Assembly: GCA_036475545.1 (NCBI GenBank) | Contig: JAZGAE010000158.1 | Coordinates: forward strand, 1-19,504 | DNA length: 19,504 nt | Direction of reading: 5' to 3' | DNA from: JAZGAE01 sp036475545 | GTDB taxonomy: Bacteria; Pseudomonadota; Alphaproteobacteria; DATDPM01 | Shown here: piece after piece, positions 9,559 to 15,612 of the stretch | How the letters are laid out: every line of letters begins with the position of its first letter | Position numbering within the stretch: position 1 is the stretch's first letter | The notes under the pieces: model-generated | Database searches by the model: none | What the model saw: only the letters and a program-made list of their open reading frames with translations | Told to the model about the DNA's origin: nothing | Program-made: the position numbers and the translations under genes

Positions 9559-10341
9559 ATGACGCCGGCGCTTGCGCTGCCGCCGCCCTTCCGCCTCTTC
9601 GCCTTCGAGCGCTTGACCAGCACCAACGACGAAGCCCGCCGGATGGCGGCGGAAGGGGCCGCGGAGGGCACCCTCGTCCTGGCGGAGAGTCAGACGGCGG
9701 GGCGCGGGCGCCGCGGTCGCCACTGGGACTCGCCGCCGGGGAACCTGTACTGTTCGCTGGTGTTGCGCCCGGACTGCGTGTTGGCCGAGGCGGCGAACCT
9801 GAGCTTCGTCGCGGCCTTGGGCGTCGCCGAGGCGGTGCGGCCGGTGCTGCCCGAGGGCGTCGCGCTCCACTTCAAGTGGCCCAACGACGTGCTGCTCGGC
9901 GGGCGAAAGGCGGCCGGGATCCTGCTGGAGTCCTCGAGCACGGAGGGCCGCCTCGACTGGCTGGTCCTGGGCGTCGGGCTGAACCTGGAGCGGTTCCCGC
10001 AGCGCACGCCGTTTCCCGCCACCAGCCTGCGTGCGGTCGGGTGCACGGGCGGTGACGTCTGGGGCCTGGTCGAGGGGTTCTGCCGGGGCTTCGGCGACTG
10101 GTACGAACGCTGGCGCGTGGAGGGTTTCGGGCCGGTTCGCGCCGCGTGGCTGGATCGCGCGGCGGCGCTCGACGAGACGATCGAGGTGCGGCTGGAGTCC
10201 GAGCGACTCTTGGGCCGGTTCCTGGGCCTCAACGCGACGGGCGCGTTGATCCTGGAGACGCCAGACGGGAAACTCCGCGAAGTCACGGCCGGCGATGTCT
10301 TCTTCCCCGGCGCTCCGGCCGCCGCTGCTGGGAACGGGTAA
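9559..10341 (+). CDS. birA: Biotin--[acetyl-CoA-carboxylase] ligase, monofunctional
   Basis: Activates biotin with ATP to biotinyl-AMP and attaches it to the carrier lysine of biotin-dependent carboxylases in the cytoplasm (260 aa). Visible motifs are the adenylate-binding loop GRGRRGRHW (48-56), KWPNDV (106-111), KAAGILLE (117-124) and GVGLN (138-142). A small C-terminal SH3-like domain lies at about 205-255 (VTAGDVFF). There is no N-terminal winged-helix domain, so this is the class I form that should not repress biotin genes as E. coli BirA does. The stop TAA shares its last base with the ATG of coaX. The location directly after nuoN is a known alphaproteobacterial arrangement. Confidence 0.95.
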   Translation: MTPALALPPPFRLFAFERLTSTNDEARRMAAEGAAEGTLVLAESQTAGRGRRGRHWDSPPGNLYCSLVLRPDCVLAEAANLSFVAALGVAEAVRPVLPEGVALHFKWPNDVLLGGRKAAGILLESSSTEGRLDWLVLGVGLNLERFPQRTPFPATSLRAVGCTGGDVWGLVEGFCRGFGDWYERWRVEGFGPVRAAWLDRAAALDETIEVRLESERLLGRFLGLNATGALILETPDGKLREVTAGDVFFPGAPAAAAGNG

Positions 10342-11114
10342 TGCTGCTGGCCATCGATTCCGGGAATACGAACATCGTCTTCGCCGTCTATGACGGAGAG
10401 ACGCTGCGCGGCCGGTGGCGCAGCCCCACCGATCCCCACCGCTCGGCGGATGAGTACGCCGTCTGGCTCACGCAGCTCATGGCGCTGGATGGCCTCGAGC
10501 CCGCCGCCATCGATGGCGCCATCATCGCCAATGTGGTGCCCGCCGCGACAAACGAGCTCGAAAGCCTGTGCCGGCGCTATTTCCGGTGCGAGCCCCTGTC
10601 CGTCGGCGACGACGGCGTCGACCTCGGCATCCGCGCCCTGGTGGACGCTCCCGAAGAGGTGGGCGCCGACCGGCTGGTGAACGCCGTGGCGGTCCACGGG
10701 CGATACCAGGGGCCGGTGATCGTCGTCGATTTCGGGACCGCGACCACCTTCGATGTCGTGGATGCAGAGGGAAACTACTGCGGCGGCGTGATCGCCCCGG
10801 GCATCAACCTGTCGCTGGAGGCGCTCACCATGGCTGCGGCCAAGCTGCCCCGGGTCCCGGTCGAGCGCCCGCCGCGGGTCATCGGCAAGGCGACGGTCCC
10901 GGCCATGCAGTCGGGCATCTTCTGGGGCTATGTCAGCTTGATCGAGGGGCTGGTCCAGCGCATCCGCGAGGAATTCGGGGCCGACATGGCGGTGGTGGCC
11001 ACCGGCGGCCTGGCGCGGATGTTCACCGAGGCGACGGACGCCATCACCCATCACGACGAGGACCTCACGCTGCGCGGGCTGATGCAAATCTACCGTCGCA
11101 ACAAGGCGTCATGA
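10341..11114 (+). CDS. coaX: Type III pantothenate kinase
   Basis: Phosphorylates pantothenate, the first step of coenzyme A synthesis (257 aa, ASKHA fold, cytoplasmic). Motifs in order are DSGNTN (6-11, phosphate-binding loop), GADRLVNA (108-115, substrate and dimer region), DFGTATTFDVVD (130-141), GGVIAPGI (148-155) and TGGLA (221-225). The ATG at 10341 was chosen because it gives the standard N-terminus MLLAIDSGNTN and overlaps the birA stop as TAATG. An upstream in-frame extension exists but lies inside birA. Type III kinases usually need a monovalent cation and resist CoA feedback inhibition, which is family knowledge and not visible here. It overlaps rnj by 4 bases (ATGA). Confidence 0.97.
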   Translation: MLLAIDSGNTNIVFAVYDGETLRGRWRSPTDPHRSADEYAVWLTQLMALDGLEPAAIDGAIIANVVPAATNELESLCRRYFRCEPLSVGDDGVDLGIRALVDAPEEVGADRLVNAVAVHGRYQGPVIVVDFGTATTFDVVDAEGNYCGGVIAPGINLSLEALTMAAAKLPRVPVERPPRVIGKATVPAMQSGIFWGYVSLIEGLVQRIREEFGADMAVVATGGLARMFTEATDAITHHDEDLTLRGLMQIYRRNKAS

Positions 11115-12799
11115 CCGGGGCGGCTGGCGCCAGCGCCGGGACCGCCGCTCCCGTTCCCGGCGAGGAGCTCCTGTTCCTGCCCCTCGGCGGCGCCGGCGAG
11201 ATCGGGATGAACCTCAACCTCTATGGCGCCCAGGGTCAGTGGCTGATGGTCGACCTCGGGATCACCTTCGGCGACGAGGCCGCCCCCGGAATCGACGTCA
11301 TCCTCCCCGACCCTGGCTTCATCGTAGGCCAGCGCGAGCGCCTGGCGGGCCTCGTTCTCACCCACGCCCACGAGGACCACATCGGCGCGGTGCCCCATCT
11401 GTGGCCGCAGCTTCGCTGCCCCATCTATGCCACGCCCTTCACCGCGAGGGTGCTGCGCGAGAAGTTCGAGTACACCGGGCTCACCGAGGCGGAGATCACC
11501 GAGGTCCCCCTTTCCGGAAGCTTCGAGGTAGGCCCCTTCGGCCTCGAGCTCGTCACGCTTACCCACTCCATTCCTGAGCCCAACGCTGTGGTCGTCCGCA
11601 CGCCGTTCGGCTCCGTGCTCCACACCGGCGACTGGAAGTTCGACCCCCGGCCCGTCGTCGGCGAGGTCGCCGACGAGGCCGGCCTGCGCCGGATCGGGGA
11701 CGAGGGCGTGCTGGCCATGGTCTGCGATTCGACGAACGTGTTCCAGCCCGGCGAATCGGGCTCGGAGACGGACCTGCGCGAGAGCCTCATGGAGCTGGTG
11801 GGGCGCTTCCGCCACCGGGTCGCCATCACCTGTTTCGCCTCCAACGTCGCCCGCATCGAGACGCTCGCCGTGGTCGCCGCCGCCCATGGCCGGCGGCCCG
11901 TCCTCATCGGCCGCGCCCTCTGGCGCATGGTCGAGGCGGCGCGGGCGACGGGCTATCTGCACGACCTGGGGTCCTTGATGGCGGAAGAGCAAGGGAAGGG
12001 CCTGCCGCGGGGCGAGGTGCTGTTCATCTGCACCGGAAGCCAGGGCGAGTCGCGGGCGGCCCTTTCCCGCATAGCTGCGGGCAATCACCCGCACGTCACG
12101 CTGGAGGAGGGCGACGCGGTGATCTTCTCCTCCCGCCTGATTCCGGGGAACGAGGCGCCGATCGGGCGGGTCATCAACCAGTTCGTGCGGGCCGGCATCG
12201 AGGTGCTGACCGAGCAGGACCACTTCGTCCACGTTTCCGGCCACCCGGCCCGGGACGAGCTCGCGCGGATGTATCGGCTCGTCCGCCCGAGGATCGTCGT
12301 GCCGGTCCACGGCGAGGCCCGCCATCTGGCCGAACAGGCCCGGCTCGCAAGGGCCTGCCAGGTGCCGGAAGCCGCGGTGATCGAGAACGGCGATGTCTTG
12401 CGGCTGGCCCCGGGCCCGGTGGAGGTCACGGCCCGGGTGCCGAGCGGGCGGCTGGCCTTCGACGGCGTCCGGCTGCTGGAGCTCGACGGGCCGGTGCTCA
12501 GCGACCGCCGGCGGATGATCTTCAACGGCGGGGCGGTGGTCACGTTGGCGATGACCCCGGAGGGGAGGCTCGTGGGCGCGCCCCAGGTATCCGCGCTCGG
12601 CCTCGTCGACAGCGAGGAGGAGACCGAGATCCTGGAGGCCGCGGCCGGCGCCGTCCGCGACGCGGTCGAGGCCTTGTCCGAAGGCGAGCGGGCCGACGAC
12701 GAAGTCGTGCGCGAGGTCGCCCGCCGTGCCGCCCGGCGCGCCGTCAACGCGGCGGCGGGGCGCAGGCCGGTGACCGCCGTCCACCTCGTTCGCGTCTGA
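11111..12799 (+). CDS. rnj: Ribonuclease J
   Basis: Metallo-beta-lactamase/beta-CASP ribonuclease (562 aa), combining endonuclease and 5'-3' exonuclease activities in mRNA turnover and rRNA maturation. The zinc site motif THAHEDH lies at 84-90 (His85, His87, Asp89, His90). Further ligands are probably His152 in TLTHSIPEPN and Asp174 in HTGDW (171-175). The beta-CASP domain follows, with STNVFQPGESGSE near 207-220 and FICTGSQGES, then HVSGHPARDEL and the PVHGEARH return to the lactamase core, and a C-terminal domain. The start at ATG 11111 overlaps the coaX stop. An alanine-rich leader of about 18 residues precedes the conserved LLFLPLGGAGEIGMN. Confidence 0.96.
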   Translation: MTGAAGASAGTAAPVPGEELLFLPLGGAGEIGMNLNLYGAQGQWLMVDLGITFGDEAAPGIDVILPDPGFIVGQRERLAGLVLTHAHEDHIGAVPHLWPQLRCPIYATPFTARVLREKFEYTGLTEAEITEVPLSGSFEVGPFGLELVTLTHSIPEPNAVVVRTPFGSVLHTGDWKFDPRPVVGEVADEAGLRRIGDEGVLAMVCDSTNVFQPGESGSETDLRESLMELVGRFRHRVAITCFASNVARIETLAVVAAAHGRRPVLIGRALWRMVEAARATGYLHDLGSLMAEEQGKGLPRGEVLFICTGSQGESRAALSRIAAGNHPHVTLEEGDAVIFSSRLIPGNEAPIGRVINQFVRAGIEVLTEQDHFVHVSGHPARDELARMYRLVRPRIVVPVHGEARHLAEQARLARACQVPEAAVIENGDVLRLAPGPVEVTARVPSGRLAFDGVRLLELDGPVLSDRRRMIFNGGAVVTLAMTPEGRLVGAPQVSALGLVDSEEETEILEAAAGAVRDAVEALSEGERADDEVVREVARRAARRAVNAAAGRRPVTAVHLVRV

Positions 12800-12800
12800 C

Positions 12801-12820
12801 GGCGCGGCTTGTTCCGCGCC
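12801..12820 (+). other. GC-rich hairpin just after rnj
   Basis: A perfect 7-bp inverted repeat, GGCGCGG (12801-12807) and CCGCGCC (12814-12820), surrounds a 6-base loop and begins one base after the rnj stop codon. It has no U-tract, so it is not a classical intrinsic terminator. It may slow 3' decay of the upstream message or contribute to attenuation. It overlaps the candidate -35 box of the mce promoter, so both need not be real. Confidence 0.45.
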
Positions 12821-12838
12821 GCGGCCCTGGCCTATAAG
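12809..12838 (+). promoter_or_regulatory. Candidate sigma-70-type promoter for mce
   Basis: TTGTTC at 12809-12814 and TATAAG at 12833-12838 are separated by 18 bases, close to housekeeping -35 and -10 elements. The -10 box is conspicuous in an otherwise very GC-rich stretch. It lies in the 62-base gap between rnj and mce, the first gap of that size after the closely packed nuoM-rnj stretch. The -35 overlaps a hairpin, and no transcript data support the call. Confidence 0.35.
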
Positions 12839-12861
12839 AGGCGCGCGGAAAGGAGCAGCGC

Positions 12862-13266
12862 ATGATCGGAAGACTGAACCATGTCGCCATCGTCGTGCCC
12901 GACCTGGCGGCGGCAGCGGCCCTCTACCGGGACACCCTGGGGGCGGAGGTGTCGGAGCCCCAGGACTTCCCCCAGCACGGCGTGACGGTGGTGTTCGTCG
13001 AGCTGCCGAACACCAAGATAGAGTTGATGCACCCGCTGGGCGAAGACTCGCCCATCGCCAATTTCCTGGCCCGCAACCCGTCGGGCGGAATCCACCACAT
13101 CTGCATGGAGGTGGGCGACATCCTCGCCGCCCGCGACCGGCTGAGGGAGAGAGAGGCGCGGGTGCTCGGCGACGGCGAGCCGAGGATCGGCGCTCACGAC
13201 AAGCCCGTCCTGTTCCTGCATCCCAAGGACTTCTGCGGGACCCTTATCGAGCTGGAGCAGGCCTGA
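12862..13266 (+). CDS. mce: Methylmalonyl-CoA epimerase
   Basis: Interconverts (S)- and (R)-methylmalonyl-CoA, the step between propionyl-CoA carboxylase and methylmalonyl-CoA mutase in propionate, odd-chain fatty acid and branched amino acid breakdown (134 aa, cytoplasmic). It is a vicinal-oxygen-chelate fold with likely metal ligands His7 (LNHVAIVV), Glu54 (KIELMHPLG), His78 or His79 (GIHHIC) and Glu130 (LIELEQ), aligned by eye with known epimerases. The C-terminal FLHPKDFCGTLIELEQA closely resembles animal epimerases. An excellent Shine-Dalgarno (AAAGGAG, 12849-12855) sits six bases before the ATG. The DUF1467 gene starts one base after its stop codon. Confidence 0.95.
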   Translation: MIGRLNHVAIVVPDLAAAAALYRDTLGAEVSEPQDFPQHGVTVVFVELPNTKIELMHPLGEDSPIANFLARNPSGGIHHICMEVGDILAARDRLREREARVLGDGEPRIGAHDKPVLFLHPKDFCGTLIELEQA

Positions 13267-13267
13267 C

Positions 13268-13510
13268 ATGGGATGGTTCACCGGCGCCGTCGTCTTCATC
13301 GTGGTTTGGTTCCTCGTGCTGTTCACGGTGCTGCCCTGGGGCGTCAAGATCCCCGACGATCCGGAACCGGGCCATGCGCCGAGCGCGCCCATCAACCCGC
13401 GCATCGAGCTCAAGATGGCGGTCACCACCGCGATCGCGGTGGCGGTGTGGGTCTTCATTTACTTGCTGGTCGAGAGCGGCGCCATCTCCTTCCGTGATCA
13501 GATCTCCTGA
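13268..13510 (+). CDS. DUF1467 family small membrane protein
   Basis: An 80-residue protein of unknown function with two hydrophobic helices (about residues 5-23 and 51-68). They are joined by a short loop with the characteristic PWGVKIPDDPEPGHAPSAP (23-41). This fits the DUF1467 family of alphaproteobacteria, which is commonly found between mce and proS. Predicted topology places it in the inner membrane. It begins one base after the mce stop and should share its transcript. The family has no established activity that I can name. The assignment rests on the loop motif, size and gene neighbourhood. Confidence 0.88.
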   Translation: MGWFTGAVVFIVVWFLVLFTVLPWGVKIPDDPEPGHAPSAPINPRIELKMAVTTAIAVAVWVFIYLLVESGAISFRDQIS

Positions 13511-13545
13511 CATGACGGGTCCCGCCGCATGAGGCGCAATCGGCC

Positions 13546-14142
13546 ATGAGCTGGTATTGCGACGTTGCGCCGGGACATCCCTTCCACGGTCCCTATCACG
13601 ACGACGAATACGGGTTCCCGCTCGCGGGCGAGGCCGAGCTCTTCGAGCGCCTCGCGCTGGAGATCAACCAGGCCGGGCTGTCCTGGCTCACGATCTTGAA
13701 GAAACGCGACGGGTTGCGCCGCGCCTTCGAGGGCTTCGACGTCGACCGGGTCGCCGCCTATGGCGAGGCCGAGGAGGCGCGCCTGTTGGCCGATGCGTCG
13801 ATCATTCGAAACCGGCGCAAGGTCCGGGCCGTCGCCGAAAACGCCCGCCGCGTCCGGAAACTGCGCGAGTCTCACGGCTCGTTTGCCGGCTGGCTCGAGG
13901 GGCATCATCCCCGCTCTCGGCAGAGCTGGGTGCGGCTGTTCAAGGGGACCTTCGTCTTCACCGGCGGCGAGATCACCTCCGAATTCCTGATAAGTATCGG
14001 CTATCTCCCCGGCGCCCACCGTCGGGACTGCCCGGTTTATGCCCGCATCGCCCGGCTCGGCCCGCCCTGGATGCGGGCCGCGTCCGGACAAGGCGCCCGC
14101 CGGGTGAGCGATCGAAAGACCCCGGGGGCGCGTACCCAATAA
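13546..14142 (+). CDS. tag: DNA-3-methyladenine glycosylase I
   Basis: Base-excision repair enzyme (198 aa) that removes 3-methyladenine from alkylated DNA. The helix-hairpin-helix family features of Tag are present. Zinc ligands are Cys5 (WYC) and His18 (YHDDEYG), pairing with His158 and Cys162 (GAHRRDC), as in the E. coli Cys4/His17/His175/Cys179 site. The base-recognition glutamate appears as Glu39 in LEINQAGLSWLTILKKR. The section between the core and the second zinc pair is shorter than in E. coli. A basic tail of about 30 residues after Cys162 looks poorly conserved. It is 35 bases after the DUF1467 gene and followed by an AT-rich spacer, so it may end a transcript. Confidence 0.93.
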   Translation: MSWYCDVAPGHPFHGPYHDDEYGFPLAGEAELFERLALEINQAGLSWLTILKKRDGLRRAFEGFDVDRVAAYGEAEEARLLADASIIRNRRKVRAVAENARRVRKLRESHGSFAGWLEGHHPRSRQSWVRLFKGTFVFTGGEITSEFLISIGYLPGAHRRDCPVYARIARLGPPWMRAASGQGARRVSDRKTPGARTQ

Positions 14143-14189
14143 GGGGAAGCCGCGCTGCGCGCGGGACTGGTCCATGGAACGGGAAAAAG

Positions 14190-14230
14190 AGAAAACAAAA
14201 ATGGCAAAACCGAAGACTCGGTTTTGCCAT
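14190..14230 (-). terminator. Probable intrinsic terminator, minus strand
   Basis: ATGGCAAAACCGA (14201-14213) and its exact reverse complement (14218-14230) form a 13-bp perfect stem with a 4-base loop, AGAC. Read on the minus strand, the stem is followed by TTTTTGTTTTC, the U-tract expected of a Rho-independent terminator. On the + strand it is followed by CTGAGTAG, so the + orientation is not favoured. No minus-strand protein gene that would need it is visible to the right, which raises the possibility of a small RNA. Confidence 0.55.
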
Positions 14231-14258
14231 CTGAGTAGTTAAGAAATGCGCTTTACCT

Positions 14259-14295
14259 AGGTTGTAAAAGAACTATACTTTTCAACCTGGCTTTT
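14259..14295 (+). terminator. Possible intrinsic terminator after tag, plus strand
   Basis: AGGTTGTAAAAG (14259-14270) pairs with CTTTTCAACCT (14278-14288) as an 11-bp stem with one bulged T at 14265 and a 7-base loop. On the + strand it is followed by GGCTTTTTGCGATTTTG, a broken T-tract. It lies 117 bases past the tag stop, so it could end the mce-DUF1467-tag message. The stem is AT-rich for such a GC-rich genome, and the T-tract starts two to three bases late. Confidence 0.4.
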
Positions 14296-14511
14296 TGCGA
14301 TTTTGTCCTCCCCAAACTCGGGCCGCTTGTTTATGACGCGGTCTCATTTTGGCCGAGAGAATGTATGCGATTCCGCGGCCCGCGTCATCCACTTTTTACT
14401 CGAATCCGCACTTTTCTGCCCGTTTTTCGCTGCCCCGGCGCCCGGAAGGGCCGCCGCGGGGGCCTTCCCCGTTATGGGATCGTTAAATCCCAAGCCGTTA
14501 GGATGGCCCGC

Positions 14512-15303
14512 ATGTCCATCATGTCCAAGACGGCCGCCACGGCCCTCCCGTGGGCCGCGCTGCTCTTGCTCGTGGGGCCGGCGCTGGCGCAGCAGACGGT
14601 CATCATCAGCGGGGCGGACTGCCGGCGCTTGGTTGCCCACGTTCCGGCTGCGGACGTGGAGTACCGGCCGGGCGTCGACGTCCGGGGCAGGCCGGTCACG
14701 CCCGCCGACCTCGGCGGCGGCTACCCCGACATCAGGCCGCCCGACGAGATCGCCTTCGCCATCGAGGTCGAGCTTCGCAACTTCTTGGGCGGTCCCGCGG
14801 CCGACGCCCAGGCCGCAAGCGCCGCGGTGACGGGGGCCGATAAGGCGGCGAGCGCGGCCATACTCGCGGATGCGGCGGCGACGGAGGCCGAAGCGGCCGC
14901 CGCCGGCGACCCCGGCAACGCCTCCCTCGGCGCTGCCGCGACAGCGGCCCGCAGTGGGGCGGATGCGGCGGACGCCGCCGTCACCGCCGAGGACAAGGCC
15001 GCCGCCGCCACCAGCGCCGCCGCCGCCGCTAGCGCCGCCGCCGCGGCCGACCCCGGCAACGCTCCGCTGGCCGCGGCCGCCGGGGCGGCAGAGGACGCCG
15101 CTCTCGAGGCCACGGGCGCGAGCGCCGCCATGGAAGGGACGTTCGAGGACGCCGCCCGCATCGGCCAATATCTCGGCAAGCCCGTGGTCGGCTGGGTCAC
15201 CGTCAGGGACCATCAGGTCTATTACAACGGCCGCCCCTTGCTCGACGAGGACCAAGCCCTGCTTTCCGCCGCCTGCCAGCAGGTGGTCAAGGTCGGGCGC
15301 TAG
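14512..15303 (+). CDS. Predicted exported protein with alanine-rich repeats, function unknown
   Basis: I do not recognise a named function. The predicted 263-residue product begins with a classic signal peptide (TAATALPWAALLLLVGPALA, cut after Ala26 before QQ), so export to the periplasm is likely. A first conserved-looking segment (about 27-94) contains ADCRRLVAHVP and YRPGVDVRGRPVTPADL. A middle segment (about 96-207) is dominated by alanine and holds two related units. The C-terminal segment (about 208-263) contains VGWVTVRDHQVYYNGRPL. Only two cysteines remain, Cys37 and Cys255, one in each end segment, which could form a disulfide. ATG 14512 was chosen because AGGA at 14500-14503 sits eight bases upstream. 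ATGs at 14503 and 14521 and an upstream in-frame ATG at 14365 are alternatives. The stop codon coincides with the edge of a repeat element. Confidence 0.75.
   Translation: MSIMSKTAATALPWAALLLLVGPALAQQTVIISGADCRRLVAHVPAADVEYRPGVDVRGRPVTPADLGGGYPDIRPPDEIAFAIEVELRNFLGGPAADAQAASAAVTGADKAASAAILADAAATEAEAAAAGDPGNASLGAAATAARSGADAADAAVTAEDKAAAATSAAAAASAAAAADPGNAPLAAAAGAAEDAALEATGASAAMEGTFEDAARIGQYLGKPVVGWVTVRDHQVYYNGRPLLDEDQALLSAACQQVVKVGR
14839..15132 (+). repeat. Tandem alanine-rich units inside the exported protein
   Basis: Two imperfect units of roughly 47-51 codons lie in tandem. The first starts at DKAAS (residue 110) and contains DPGNASL (133-139). The second starts at DKAAA (161) and contains DPGNAPL (180-186). 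At the DNA level GACCCCGGCAACGC occurs at 14908 and again at 15049, 141 bases apart. Alanine codons fill most of the rest, with regularly placed Asp, Glu and Lys, suggesting a helical or extended spacer. Confidence 0.7.
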
Positions 15304-15321
15304 AGCATAATCCGGTCAGGT
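15301..15321 (+). repeat. Left terminal inverted repeat
   Basis: It begins TAGA followed by GCATAATCCGGTCAGGT. The first three bases are the stop codon TAG of the upstream gene. It matches the right arm at 20 of 21 positions, the difference being A at 15304. Confidence 0.8.
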
Positions 15322-15487
15322 TGAACGGACTGCGCCGGAGGAATTTTGTGCCGCGGGCAGGAGCGGGGCGAAGCACGTAGCGGTGCCACCGCGCGAGCTC
15401 CGCGACGAACCCGTGGCCGCAAAAGACCCCGGCCCTTCGCGCCGCGCCTGGCGGATCGCCTCGCCCCGGCGCAACGCAGCCGACTCC

Positions 15488-15508
15488 ACCTGACCGGATT
15501 ATGCGCTA
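15488..15508 (-). repeat. Right terminal inverted repeat
   Basis: Read on the minus strand it begins TAGC followed by GCATAATCCGGTCAGGT, identical to the left arm apart from one base. Beyond it on the + strand lies AAGCGCGC, and 104 bases (15509-15612) remain before proS. I see no strong promoter there. Confidence 0.8.
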
Positions 15509-15612
15509 AAGCGCGCATTGCCAACGTCTGAGCCATTGCCTAAAGTCGGACCGCCCGGCGAACCGCTATTTTCCGGCGGGGCCGGCGCGAGTGGCTTGGA
15601 TCAGAGGACGGC

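Larger units (their letters stand above)
14143..14511. other. Gene-free spacer with an AT-rich island
   Basis: This 369-base gap holds no credible protein gene. Positions 14181-14310 contain 50 G or C out of 130 (38%), in a window that is otherwise strongly GC-rich. The AT-rich part carries two hairpins described separately. Positions 14311-14511 return toward high GC and include poly-T patches (CTTTTTACT, CTTTTCTG, GTTTTTC), with no clear promoter for the downstream gene. Confidence 0.7.
15301..15508. mobile_element. MITE-like inverted-repeat element flanked by TA
   Basis: A 208-base unit with terminal inverted repeats occupies most of the gap before proS. The core arm GCATAATCCGGTCAGGT (15305-15321) is repeated exactly as its reverse complement at 15488-15504. 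Including the boundary bases, the arms agree in 20 of 21 positions, and each starts with TA. This layout fits a small non-autonomous element with a TA target duplication, as in IS630/Tc1-mariner relatives. The interior has no transposase and can fold further on itself (TTTTGTGCCGC against GGCCGCAAAAG, GCGGGGCGA against TCGCCCCGGC). Similar GCATAATCCGG-type palindromes recur between alphaproteobacterial genes in my recollection. Mobility here is inferred from structure alone. Confidence 0.6.

Noticed and set aside
7783..9870. Long minus-strand open frame opposite nuoM, nuoN and birA
   Set aside because: Same GC-driven artefact, with no recognisable domain and complete overlap with well-supported genes.
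10146..10340. N-terminal extension of coaX inside birA
   Set aside because: The family N-terminus begins at MLLAIDSGNTN, and ATG 10341 overlaps the birA stop in the usual TAATG arrangement.
12801..12820. Rho-independent terminator after rnj
   Set aside because: The stem is good but no T-tract follows, so I list it only as a hairpin.
14365..14511. Upstream ATG at 14365 as the start of the alanine-rich protein
   Set aside because: It would place about 49 arginine-rich residues before a clear signal peptide. The ATG at 14512 has a suitably spaced AGGA.
14870..15310. Overlapping + strand frame rich in Pro and Arg within the alanine-rich gene
   Set aside because: It is a frame-shifted reading of GCC-rich codons with no start signal or domain.
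15300..15536. Minus-strand 78-codon frame across the inverted-repeat element
   Set aside because: Arginine-rich low-complexity product with no domain, and the region is better explained by the inverted repeat.
15518..15576. Promoter for proS
   Set aside because: TTGCC and CTATTTT patches exist, but no pair with acceptable spacing and match was found.
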